Source: Amphimedon queenslandica
Taxonomy: Eukaryota; Porifera; Demospongiae; Haplosclerida; Niphatidae
Assembly: GCF_000090795.2 (NCBI RefSeq)
Contig: NW_003546556.1
Span: forward strand, 26,721 to 77,766
Direction of reading: 5' to 3'
Length of the DNA: 51,046 nucleotides
Shown: positions 23,095-33,238 of the stretch, in pieces
Numbering within the stretch: position 1 is the stretch's first letter
Layout of the letters: each line of letters begins with the position of its first letter
Notes under the pieces: generated by a model
What the model was told of the DNA's origin: nothing
What the model saw: only the letters and a program-made list of their open reading frames with translations
Databases searched by the model: none
Program-made: the position numbers and the translations under genes

Positions 23095-24271
23095 CTGTCA
23101 TGTGACATTACATGATGTTATCATTATGATGAGATGCATATAATTATTCATGTATAGTTTTGCTTACCTAACTGTAGGCGGGCAACTAAGAATGTGTCTG
23201 TAGTGCTATAGTTGATTTAGTTCATAATGACTGTTTGTATAGTTCTTTACTACCATTGTCATTGTAGCTCTTATGACTAAATTTGGTTATTTCACAGAAA
23301 TGCTATCTTTTTCCCTCTCTTTATGCATAATAGTAGTACTGAATTTTGGAGGGCCCAGGGTAATTTTTTTTAATTTAGTATTTTTGATAGCTACATTGTA
23401 TATTAGTTGCCATAAAACCCACCGTTTTGAACCATTATGCACTTAATCAATAGCACAGGGTTAGTCAGGGGGGCCTGACAGGCCCACCTGACTAGCACAG
23501 GGTCACAAATTCACCAAACCATGCACCAATCAATCAATTCAAAGCTCGAAAATTATCAGCTGAGTGTAAAAGGCAAACTCCACAATTTCACCTGGTGTAC
23601 CAATTCCTTACTGATTAAAATAACTTCCCCATTTAATAATAATAATAGATCTATTTATATGTCTCACATACAAGCTCAGTAAAGGCTCAAATGCAACTTT
23701 TCTTCCTCTTGTCTTTCACAAAATTAATTTTGTATTGTTAACATTACTGCACAAGTACAACACTATATATACTGCAGCATTTCATGATACAATATCAATC
23801 ACAATATTTTAGATTCAATGACATAATATGTGAAAAATTAGAGCCCAATAAATTAAAATCACTATTGTTCAGAATGCATGAGCTTTTTATGGACTTTTAT
23901 GAACTGTTGGTCAAACACAATTGGGCATCCTAACTCTGTTCACACGTCAATCGACTCAGTCCTCCTGTCTGTGTTTTAGTGGAAACATAATTCATAATCA
24001 TGCAGTTTATGTAATGAACAATGATTAAAATGCGTGTGCATTGCTTAGTAGAGTTTGGAGGTATCACACATCCACTAGGAAAGATCATTATAATTTTTAT
24101 TACTGGTACTAAAATCTGAGATTTTAACTCTTGGTAGACTTTATAGGAGTACTAATAACTAAAACTAAAATTTAAAACATAATACAACAGAAACAATTCA
24201 CAAATAATTAAATATTTTTGATCACAAAACACTTAATAATTAATTCAATCAACAGCCTTTGGTTTGTACTT
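23095..24271. other. Non-coding stretch between ARMH1-C and DD-C
   Basis: No credible exon found on either strand. Homology to ARMH1 ends near 23110. AT-rich unique-looking sequence follows, with a short hairpin at 23462-23497 and the probable 3' UTR of DD-C near 24100-24270. Confidence 0.55.
23462..23497. repeat. Short hairpin repeat, copy 1
   Basis: TAGTCAGGGGGGCCTG and CAGGCCCACCTGACTA pair in 15 of 16 positions. The same hairpin family recurs at 33050-33088. Confidence 0.7.
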
Positions 24272-25994
24272 CTCAATTTTGTGATACAACCCTCAGTAAT
24301 ATTAACATGCCATGAGAGTGAAAAGCTTCAGCAAGAAAGTCTTGAAACTCCTTTAGTGTAATATCCAAATTCCAAACAACTTTTAAAATTATCTAAAAAT
24401 AATTAAGGCATTCTTCCTAAACTATTCAAATGTAGACTTACTTCCCCACAGTATCCCCTTTTATAGTCTTCAATGGCCTGTTTTGCAAAATCTTGAGCTA
24501 AAATTTGCCTGTAAAACTCATCAATTTCGTCAGAAAAAACCAAGAGTGTGTGGTTACAAACCAAATTATGTTTCTTGACAAAAGACCTTATAGGTCTAAA
24601 ATTGTAAAGAAAGAAATATTTTCGAAGTAAAGGTAATAGATCAAGAGGGTTGCACACATTTGTGATTTCAGATTTCCTTTCTCCAGAGAGATTGGATCTT
24701 GCCAATAAAAACCCTTTGAAATCATCCAGTAAATTTCCTTTAATAACTTCTTGAGCAAAATCATTCAAAATGATAGAAAATTTGTCATTCATGTCTGAAT
24801 ATTCATTTTTCAATTTTGAAGGCACAAAATGCGCTATTAATAAATAATATAATCATGACACATATAACACCAATTATGAACTTTCTTACCACTAGTGTGC
24901 ATGTCAGCAGATGAACTTGGAGGGAATACTATAAGAACAACACTATGCTGAATTACAGCATGATTTTAATGGAGGAATATACATCATTCATATAAACTCT
25001 TTGTTTTGATTTCAAAGTGGCAAACAACAATTTGTAATAAATTTCCATTTAAGAAATAGAGTATATTATCCATTAAATATCATACATACATGTACATGCA
25101 GAACAGATTTTCTAGTAATTAATGCACGATGTCAAAAAAGGCTCTTATACTGTACCTAATGACGAAGGTGAGACTGCGTGAATGGTGACTGGCAATTAAG
25201 TTACCATAACATCAATCAAATTAAAGTGGCTTTTATTCACTGATAAAAAAGCTTAAACAAACTTTAGTAGGTTATAACCTTTAATTTAAGGCCTTTTCAT
25301 ACTGGCACAGTTTTTAAAGCACTTGCACTTTGTCCATATAGCCATACAACAGCCGTACAACACTGTTGCAACAATCGTGGAGATAGAAATTAGGTCTATC
25401 TCTACAACAGTTGTATGCTAACCACAGAATCCATACAAGAGCCACAACTATATGGAAACCAGGCCTTAATTTGAAACCAATCTGGTGTGAACATGATTAA
25501 TGTGCATCAATGCGCATTACTTTTGCCAGTGTGAAAAGGCCTTTATTCATGCCCTTGCAGCAATACTTTCTACATCACTATAGCTACAATGAGGTAGGCT
25601 GATAATCCATACTTGCTATTGCTAACCTTGATTCCTGATAGTGTCAACTAATTCATTTTCACCCAATGCTGTCAATATATCCATTAGTCTCAGCCATGTC
25701 GGCTTTCCTTCCTCATGGACTCCATCACTTCCCTTTAACCAATAAGACACACATTGTTGGAAACATCTTTTCACATCTTTAGGATAATCGGCTTCAATGG
25801 CTAACAATGTTGGCTGATAAAGGCCAGCCTCCAAACCAAAGTCAAACCATCGTTTTTTTGACAAATTATTTAACTTGTTTAAAATAGATTTTAAATCGGT
25901 AATATCCAACCTAACGTTACTATCTAGAAGATAAATATGTTACATACCAGACTCGAAGCTATCAAACAGACTTACTTAGCTGCTTGTTAGCCAT
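24272..25994 (-). CDS. Death-domain paralogue DD-C, truncated by early stop
   Basis: Exon 1 25976-25994 (MANKQL), exon 2 25627-25923 (death domain: KKRWFDFGLEAGLY, YWLKGSDG, PTWLRLMDILTAL, ENELVDTIRNQG), a small exon near 24892-24928, exon 4 from about 24837 to 24442 (SKLKNEYSDMNDKF ... LLRKYFFLYNFRPI ... DFAKQAIEDY) and exon 5 from about 24391. Exon 5 opens like DD-D (KVVWNLDITLKEFQDFLAEAF) but stops at 24272-24274 (RVVSQN then TGA), before the strand segments and the C-terminal domain. No further exons were found downstream. It is either a shortened functional protein of about 300 aa or a pseudogene. The death domain is the most diverged of the four copies. Confidence 0.68.
25288..25543. 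mobile_element. Short inverted-repeat element in a DD-C intron
   Basis: AAGGCCTTTTCATACTGGCA at 25288-25307 and its near-perfect reverse complement at 25524-25543 (one mismatch), enclosing 216 bp with no ORF. Looks like a MITE; the target duplication is unclear. Confidence 0.7.
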
Positions 25995-26604
25995 TCTGAG
26001 GGCCTGAGCCCAGTATCCAGGGCCTCCAGGCTAAGCTGAGCCTTAGCGGCTAGTCTCGTAGTAGTCCTGCGCAGCTCAGCATACAGCGGCTCCACCGCTC
26101 TCCCGTCACAAAAATTAATAGACCACGACCCAAAATCAGACTATCAAAATCAATGATTCAACCCTAAGTGACTATTTTGATACAGCCCTGACTGACATCA
26201 ATGTTGACTCATGTCCGTTGCTCTGGCTGAACCAGGACCGTACTCCAGTCTCCAGCATGGCTCAGTAATCATCATGGACAGGGTTGTATTATACTACACT
26301 GATTGCAAGCTGCCCAAAATCCATCAAGCTGGGTCATAATTGAAATCATTCATGATTCAGATAGGGTCTAATTAACATTCTTGGCTGTGTATATTGTATT
26401 GGGACTGATACTTAGTAACTACCTGTCCTGATTATAGAGGTGTCCTAACTTAGCTACGGCTCTATAAATCCTTGATATGTAATTACCTAAATTACTTTGA
26501 GCCATGTTGGTCAGCCAAAATGGTATTTTTATACATGCATGATACCATTACATCTACATCCATATAGATCTACACTGTAATAAAAATGAAAGGTATTTTA
26601 TTGT
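25995..26604. other. Upstream region of DD-C
   Basis: Contains GC-richer sequence just upstream of the DD-C start (26000-26110). It then holds an approximately 270-bp region (26130-26400) sharing inverted similarity with the insertion at 32589-32868 (words ATCAATGATTCAA, GTTGCTCTGGCTGAACCAG, CTTGGCTGTGTA). No gene. Confidence 0.55.
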
Positions 26605-27220
26605 TTATTCTTTAAAGTTACTTGAAGCTAGTAATATATCAACATCATCAAGTGATAATACTTCAGGTATAGCATCTGGAGAACTCTGTCAAATAAATAA
26701 TAATAATAATAATAAAAACAATACACCGGTAAATATCTCCTTGATAATCCCCTCTCTCTATAATCTTTTCTACTTCATGTCTTTTTCTTATGTACATGTA
26801 CTATATCCTTCTTTGCTTCCCTTCACCTCTCTCCCCCTCTCTCATAGTATGTACTTTTATTATTTTCTCAAATAAAGTGTCTCCAATCATAACTTGTACC
26901 AATTCTCTAACTGATATCAGCTCATTCATTAGTGCCTGTAAAGATAACACAGCTAGAGTAAATATTTTGGACAATTACACGTAACTCCTTCACTCATAGA
27001 TGTAGGTGTATAACTCAAGAATTTGTATTCAAATTACATGTATAATTACATGTAATTGTAACTCAAGAATTAGTAATTATGTAGCCAAGGGCATTGATGC
27101 ACATGTGCATGTACATGCATTACTCTATATTACTACCTGTAGAGCAGCACAGCTTTGTCTCTGACTGTTAGAGTAGCTAGTATTACTGAGGGCATACAAC
27201 AACTGATGGACCACATTAAC
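26605..27220 (-). pseudogene. ARMH1-D: last three exons only
   Basis: Exons 27137-27220, 26855-26935 and 26605-26685 match ARMH1-A/B exons in length (84, 81, 81), frame and splice sites (NVVHQLLYALSNTS, MIGDTLFEKI, DAIPEVLSLDDVDIL). Upstream homology ends near 27246. From about 27271 the sequence is receptor intron 6, so no 5' exons exist. It is a duplication remnant, although the three exons are undamaged. Confidence 0.88.
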
Positions 27221-27340
27221 CTACAGATCATGATCATTAATATATTGCATGCATTAAGTTAATATAATACATAGGAAAGAATATAATGAGAAAGGAGAGA
27301 GAGAGAAAAGAGAGGTGTAAATAATTATTTAGGAAAGAAG

Positions 27341-29305
27341 TTAAAATGACTTAAAGATTATAAAAATAAGAGAAAAAGATGAAAGAAGGAGAAAGATAAA
27401 GAAGCAAGAGAGAGAGGGAGGAAGAGGAGGCCCACCTATTGCTACAATAGTGAAATTGAAATATACTCTGATCCCATCACTCCCATAACCATGACAACTG
27501 AAAGTATGAGTATGCCTCAGGTCAGTGAGAGGTTCCAGTACAATCCTCAGCTCCTCATTCTCATACTGCCCATCAGGAATGAAAATGAGATCCTCACCCT
27601 CCATAGGTCCAACTGTAGCACCAACAGTCGTTATATTAGTACCAGATAATGGACATGGTACTATCAGATTCCTACCAACAAACTCCAAAATGAAATGATG
27701 ACGTACTACGAATTGGGAGAGAGAGAGAGAGGAAGAGTAATACACAATATTTGATAATAATTGTTAATGGATTAGTCTATACCAACAATCACAAACACCT
27801 CTACACAGCAGTGCAGTAAGACACAACAATACCACATATCATTTGCATGTACATGTACACGTACACAACACATAATACTCATTCATTTATACACTAACAT
27901 GTCATGTCATGCACAATATGTACTGTATGTACTATGTACATTAATCTACATGTATGTACATGCAAATGTAAGCATAAACTGGGGAAATTTATGACACATG
28001 GAATAACAATAACTATTAATCTAATAATGTACTACAAGTACAGTGTACCTTCATATCTATTATGTACAGGTAGTTCATCAATGAGTAATGACTCAAATCC
28101 ACAGTAGTACTCTCCCCTGTATTGGCCCAAGTCTCCTACAGTGTCCGTGAACTGAAGTTGTGTATAATAAGTTGGATATGGTCCATCTATCAGATTAGTC
28201 TCAATTATAATGTCAGTACTAGTATTAGCAGGAGGAATAGGTTGATCTTCTCTGTACCAGATAACATTACCATAGGAACCGGTAAATATACAAGTTAATG
28301 TTAACGGAGGCTGAGAGGTAGTGTGGTGAGTAGCTATTGATGGAGGGACTGAGAGAGAGAGAGAGAGGGTATTGAAAAAGAAACAGAATAAGAAGAAAAA
28401 AGGGTCAAAAAGCAAAATAAATGTAATAATGTACTGTACATGTCTAAGTTGTACAATATTGCCCATCAAATCCTAGCACATGTACATGTACATACATACA
28501 GAGGTAAACACTGCTTGTCATATGATACATGTACATGTATGTCCTACCTGTTGTTCCTTGTCTTAATATCCATACACTCAATATTGAACTGTTTCCTCCA
28601 TCAGCCTCCATTATACAAGAATATCGTCCAGTGAATCTACTCAATTCATCACCAGTGAGGTTTATGAACAATGATATGTAAGAGAAAATCGATGAGCTGC
28701 CTCTTTTGGTAATAGTAATCTCATCAGTGGATTCTGATAGCTGCGTTTCGTCATGTAGTATCCAAGACGAGGAGTTAGGATATTTCAGGATATTCCCGTG
28801 ACATGCAAGAGTCCCGATTTCACCAGTTGAGTCATTGATTTCAATTATACTGTTGTTAATTAATGGGTGGAGATTATACGTCAATCCATAACCTGTTAAA
28901 TATGATACACGTACAGTATATACTGCAGTAGCATTCAGTGAAATATCAGTATATAAACAATAATAGAATTTCACTAATGTACATGTACTTGTGTACATTA
29001 AACTTATGATTCCTCAATTTCACTGCTTAATTTCCTCTCCCCCTCTCTCTCCCCCTCCCTCCCTCTCCCTCCCTCTATCCCTCCCTCCCTCTCCTCCTCA
29101 CCAGTAATATTCCCAAAGTACTTGGTTCCGGTCCCAATGGTTACATTGTTATTATTATTAGATACTATTTTACAGTGGACAGTGTCCCAACAGAATGAAG
29201 GGGTTGATAGAACTGGTACATCAAGTACTGATGATAGACCACTGGATATTAACTGATCCATTCCCATACTTTCATTACTGGTACCAGAACAGCCTCTGTA
29301 CCTAA

Positions 29306-29365
<60 letters not shown>

Positions 29366-29703
29366 TTGGTATATTCAGTATTCATTATCATTGTTATTAT
29401 TTACCACTCATGGAGTACTGGTTCTTGACGAACTTCATTGAGTGTACATTTGAATCTGATCCAAGTACCAGCTGGATAGGTTGGACCAGGAGGATCTGTC
29501 ACTATGGTAACATTAGCACCATCTGAAGCACAGTAAGAAACTAAAAATAAAAAATAGAAAAAATTAATAACTAAAACAATAACTTCAACATACAGTAATT
29601 TATAATAATACAATAATAATTTTACATACATGTACATGTACATATACTTACCAGTGAAGCAGTAAATGGAGAGGACACTGATCAATAGGTTCAAAGGAGA
29701 CAT
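27341..29703 (-). CDS. Truncated receptor copy: exons 1-6 of the Ig/FN3 receptor
   Basis: Exons 29652-29703, 29405-29540, 29102-29301, 28548-28892, 28049-28348 and 27436-27705 have lengths 52, 136, 200, 345, 300 and 270, against 52, 139, 200, 345, 300 and 270 in the full gene. All splice sites and frames are preserved. They encode a signal peptide (MSPLNLLISVLSIYCFTG), the Cys-containing N-terminal domain and three Ig-like domains. Exons 7-18 are absent: homology breaks in intron 6. Reading through the exon 6 donor adds about 30 residues with a hydrophobic run (LSCFFIFLLLSSFSLIFIIF) before a stop at 27341, which could anchor the protein. A secreted or membrane-tethered decoy is possible; a non-functional fragment is the alternative. 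Confidence 0.78.
29305..29365. repeat. AAT microsatellite, about 20 units
   Basis: Uninterrupted TAA/AAT run in the intron between exons 3 and 2 of the truncated receptor. The parent locus has only a few units at 13941-13955, so it expanded after duplication. Confidence 0.97.
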
Positions 29704-30535
29704 TAGGAGGGAGAGAGAGATACAGTTACAAGACTGGAGGTGTGTGTAACCTTATAGTTATTATAAAGGAGTCTTTATCCTTTTGTGTGTGTATAAGTAA
29801 TGTACTGGGTCTTTTGTCTAGTTATTAATAATAATATTTAGTATTGTTTTGACTTCACCAACCAATTAGTGATACTTGCAACAGTAGATGATAGTGAAAA
29901 CATACTGTATTGTATATGTATACTGTACAAAAGTATTGTACAGTATAGGCAAGCATAATTTGGAGCATAATAGGACAAGTTATTATGCTGGCATAATGGG
30001 TCAAAATTTCTGGCTCACTACATGATTTTGATTCAATATGGCAGGTGGTACAAGTACAACAACCTAACTACCTAGTACAAGTACAAGAAAATAGAATAAC
30101 TACCTAGACTATTCTATTTTCCAGTGACTCACAATCACTGGAAACATTTTCAGATTTTGGCATTATTACAATTATAACAGATGCATGACCATGTAACTTG
30201 ATAGTTGATATTTGAGTAAAGCTTCAATTATGAACATAATTGGATTGATTTCAAAGGATAATGGGACGGAATTTGGGGGTGCCCACAGCAAAACAGGCAA
30301 AAATTGAAGCACAATTTGCCTAGCCCATATATATTAAACCCATTTACTTTATTAGCTATGCCTAGTTCTACTGTTCAACACCCACTCAAATAATTCGTGG
30401 AATAATTAAACTTGACAGAAAAACTTTGGTATGATGTTCAGTAGGATTCATCAATAATGACTTAAAATTACTTTCAATACGGTGTACATTTTATAGTATG
30501 TCAGATAGAATAAAAATTAAAGTATTATAAGGCAG
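29704..30535. other. Intergenic: truncated-receptor promoter and DD-D 3' side
   Basis: The first ~180 bp parallel the promoter side of the full receptor. From about 29940 to 30420 the sequence has no counterpart in the interval 14299-14741, so about 480 bp were inserted here or lost there. No ORF or clear terminal repeats were recognised in it. Confidence 0.5.
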
Positions 30536-32491
30536 CTAGTGTTCAGGTTCAAAAGTTAATTTCAACAAGGGGTTACCTCCCAAAAGTAGTTCCCATTTCA
30601 CCTTTAACTGGTCAGCAACATAGCGAAGCCTACCACGATGATGATGAGACTCAATGTACATGTAAGCATTTTCGATTACTTTAAGAAATAAATTGCAAAA
30701 TTTCTTGACTTCAGCGTAACTTTCACAATTCCAAAGTGTATTGCGATACATTTTAAAGATGCCATGTTGATAAAACTGTACTTTATCCGTAAATTCTTCA
30801 TATTCAACATTAGTAGAAATGAAATTCTTGAAGTAATAAATGAAATGATCAGGATGCACAATATCTTCTAACTCATCAAATAAGGATTGATGTGGACCAA
30901 ATATAAGGTGTTCTTTTATATTTACTAAACTATGTTTTCTTCCTTCAATAATCTGAGTGTCAGAGAGAGGATCTACATTGTACAGTACACAATTATAAAA
31001 ATAGCATTATCGTACGTACATGCACATGTACCTAAACTTTCAATAGCAGCTGTTTCTGTTCTTCTAAACAGCCCTTGTTCTAATAATAATATACAGTAAT
31101 AACAAAAATAACATTGTACTACATATACATGTATGTTTAAAGCACATACATGTATATATATATACCAATGGCATGTACCCGATACATACCATTGGTAATG
31201 ATACGTAAAATCACATGCATGACTACCTGAAACAGTCAATCCACTTAACTTGCCAGCAACACCTTCTGGAGTAACTATGGATAACCATCAATACAATTAT
31301 ATTCATTAATATTGTACTTACCATTTGTTTTACTCTTTACTGAAAACATTACATTGCCATCAATAATTAATTCTACAACTTTTTTGGATTTTAGCATTTT
31401 TTTATTTTTAGTCACATATTCCTTCATCTCTTCAACCAGCCATTTAGGTATAGTACACACAAAGGCAAACAGACTTTGCTGTACAACCCTCAGTGATATT
31501 AATATACCTTGACTGTGAAAAGCATCAGCAAGAAATTTTTGAAACTTTTCTAGTGCAGTATCCAAATCCCAAACAACTTTAAATATCATCTAAAAAGATA
31601 ATTGTAGCATTTTTCTACTTCAAACCATTACAATGTATCTTTACTTCTCCATGATAGTCCTTTCTTTCATGGTCTTCAATGGCTTGTTGTGCAAAATCTT
31701 TAGCTAAAATTTTACTGTAAAGTTTATCTATTTCTTTAGAAAACTTGGATAGTTCTTTTTTGCTGGAATCTAAATTATATTTCTCAGCAAAAGACACAAT
31801 AGCTCCAAAATTAGAAAGAAAGAAATATTTTTGAAGCAAAGATACCAGATCCAACTCATTTCGCACTTTCATGACATCTTCTTTACCCTCAGGCTGATTG
31901 AATGAGCGTCCCAATAAAAACGCTTTGAATTTATCCAGTAAATTAGCTTTGATAACCTCTTCGGCAAAATCGTTCAAAACAAAAGAGAATCGATCATTGA
32001 TCTCTGAATATTCCTCCTTTAACCCATATGGTACAACATATACTATAATAATAATAAAAATAATGACATGTATGATAACATAAAAGTCTTACCAGGTTTG
32101 GTAGTGCCATCTACATGTAGTTTCCTGATTTCGTCAGCTAAATCCTTTTCTCCAATCTCTTCCAGTATATCTCCTAGTCTCAGCCATGTTGGTATTCCTT
32201 TCTCATCAACTCCATCCTTTTTCCTTAGCCAGAGAGATACACATTCCCTGAAACATCCTCCAACGTCTCCAGGATGATCAGCTTTAATGTCTGACAGTGT
32301 TGGATGATACAGACCAGCCTTCAGACCAAAGCTTCTCCACTTGCTTTTAGGAAAGAGACTTAACTTGGATAGTATAGTATCTAAATCCTTGATATTTAAT
32401 GCAGCACCTAGAGCTAGAAGTCACATGTACATAGTACTGTAGCAATTTTAAACTTACCAAGTTGATGCTCACCAATGAGGGCCTCAGCCAT
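30536..32491 (-). CDS. Death-domain protein DD-D, seven exons
   Basis: Modelled as complement(join(30536..30942,31032..31079,31227..31274,31322..31589,31645..32042,32093..32407,32458..32491)), 505 aa in one frame. Exon 1 encodes MAEALIGEHQL. The death domain follows (KSKWRSFGLKAGLY, LWLRKKDG, PTWLRLGDILEEI, DLADEIRK), then a TTKPG linker. Next come the helical module (EYSEINDRFSFVLNDF ... LLQKYFFLSNFGAI), the alpha/beta-like module (KVVWDLDTALEKFQ, CTIPKWLVEEMKEY, VVELIIDGNVMFS) and a C-terminal helical domain (DHFIYYFKNFI ... KWELLLGGNP). It is the best-preserved full-length relative of DD-A. The intron between the death domain and the TTKPG linker is absent, fusing two exons. The acceptor of the last exon (at 30942) was chosen for phase and is the least certain junction. 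Confidence 0.83.
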
Positions 32492-33238
32492 TTAGACGTC
32501 TACATCTGTTTGAGTGTTACTCTAATATCTATGCTGTTTGTACTATCTAGTTGACACACCCCTCAAAACAAATCCCAATAATATTGCATACACAGCCAAG
32601 AGTTTGTGATTGATTCATTAATGATGTCAGTCCTGATCCGGCCTAATGAATCCTGAATCATGGATGTTGGGCAGCTAAATATGGCAATGAGCATAGCTGA
32701 ATCTATCAGCCTTGATACAATCATGCTGGAATTCATACTGGTTCAGCCAGAGCAACATGCATGATTCAGCAATGATACCTGTCAGACTGTATCAATACTG
32801 TAATCAGGCTCAATTCATTGATTTTGGGCAGTGTCTTCTATCATACCTGTGAACTCTTGGCTGTGTACCTGTACATCAATAATTTTCTCAATGTTAATGA
32901 GAATAAAATCTCTCCTTTTATAACTTATACAATGCTACAAGCACCAAATTTTAGCACAACATAATGGCTGTCCCTTTATTTGGAGCAAATGCAATCTATC
33001 AAAGTTAGAACATGCATGATTCATAGTTGTTCAGACGTTATCCCCAACTAGTCAGGTGGAGCCTCAGGGTCAGGCCCCACCTGACTAACCCCCAACATAT
33101 GTACATTTAAAGATTTAAACCCTCATACATGTACATGTATATTCAGAAAAACAGCATAAACTTTAAAGTTTGATGTTTCATTAAAATAAAATACATGTAC
33201 TGAACATTGTCCTCTTTGTGATAAAATGAAACTACTGT
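32492..33238. other. Intergenic between ARMH1-B and DD-D
   Basis: The corresponding interval in the first unit is only about 155 bp. The excess is inserted DNA: an inverted-repeat element at 32589-32868, then unassigned sequence and a short hairpin (33050-33088: TAGTCAGGTGGAGCCT pairing with AGGCCCCACCTGACTA). Homology with the ARMH1-A/DD-A spacer resumes near 33145. Confidence 0.7.
32589..32868. mobile_element. MITE-like element, 280 bp
   Basis: Perfect 16-bp inverted ends TACACAGCCAAGAGTT and AACTCTTGGCTGTGTA. DD-A lacks it at the equivalent place (CATACACAGCAAAATAGC at about 16937), which marks it as an insertion. Parts of its interior recur, inverted, at 26130-26400. Confidence 0.75.

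Noticed and set aside
27137-29703. Chimeric receptor/ARMH1-D transcript
   Set aside because: Receptor exon 6 ends in phase 1, and the next ARMH1 exon (27220) is phase 0, giving an immediate stop.
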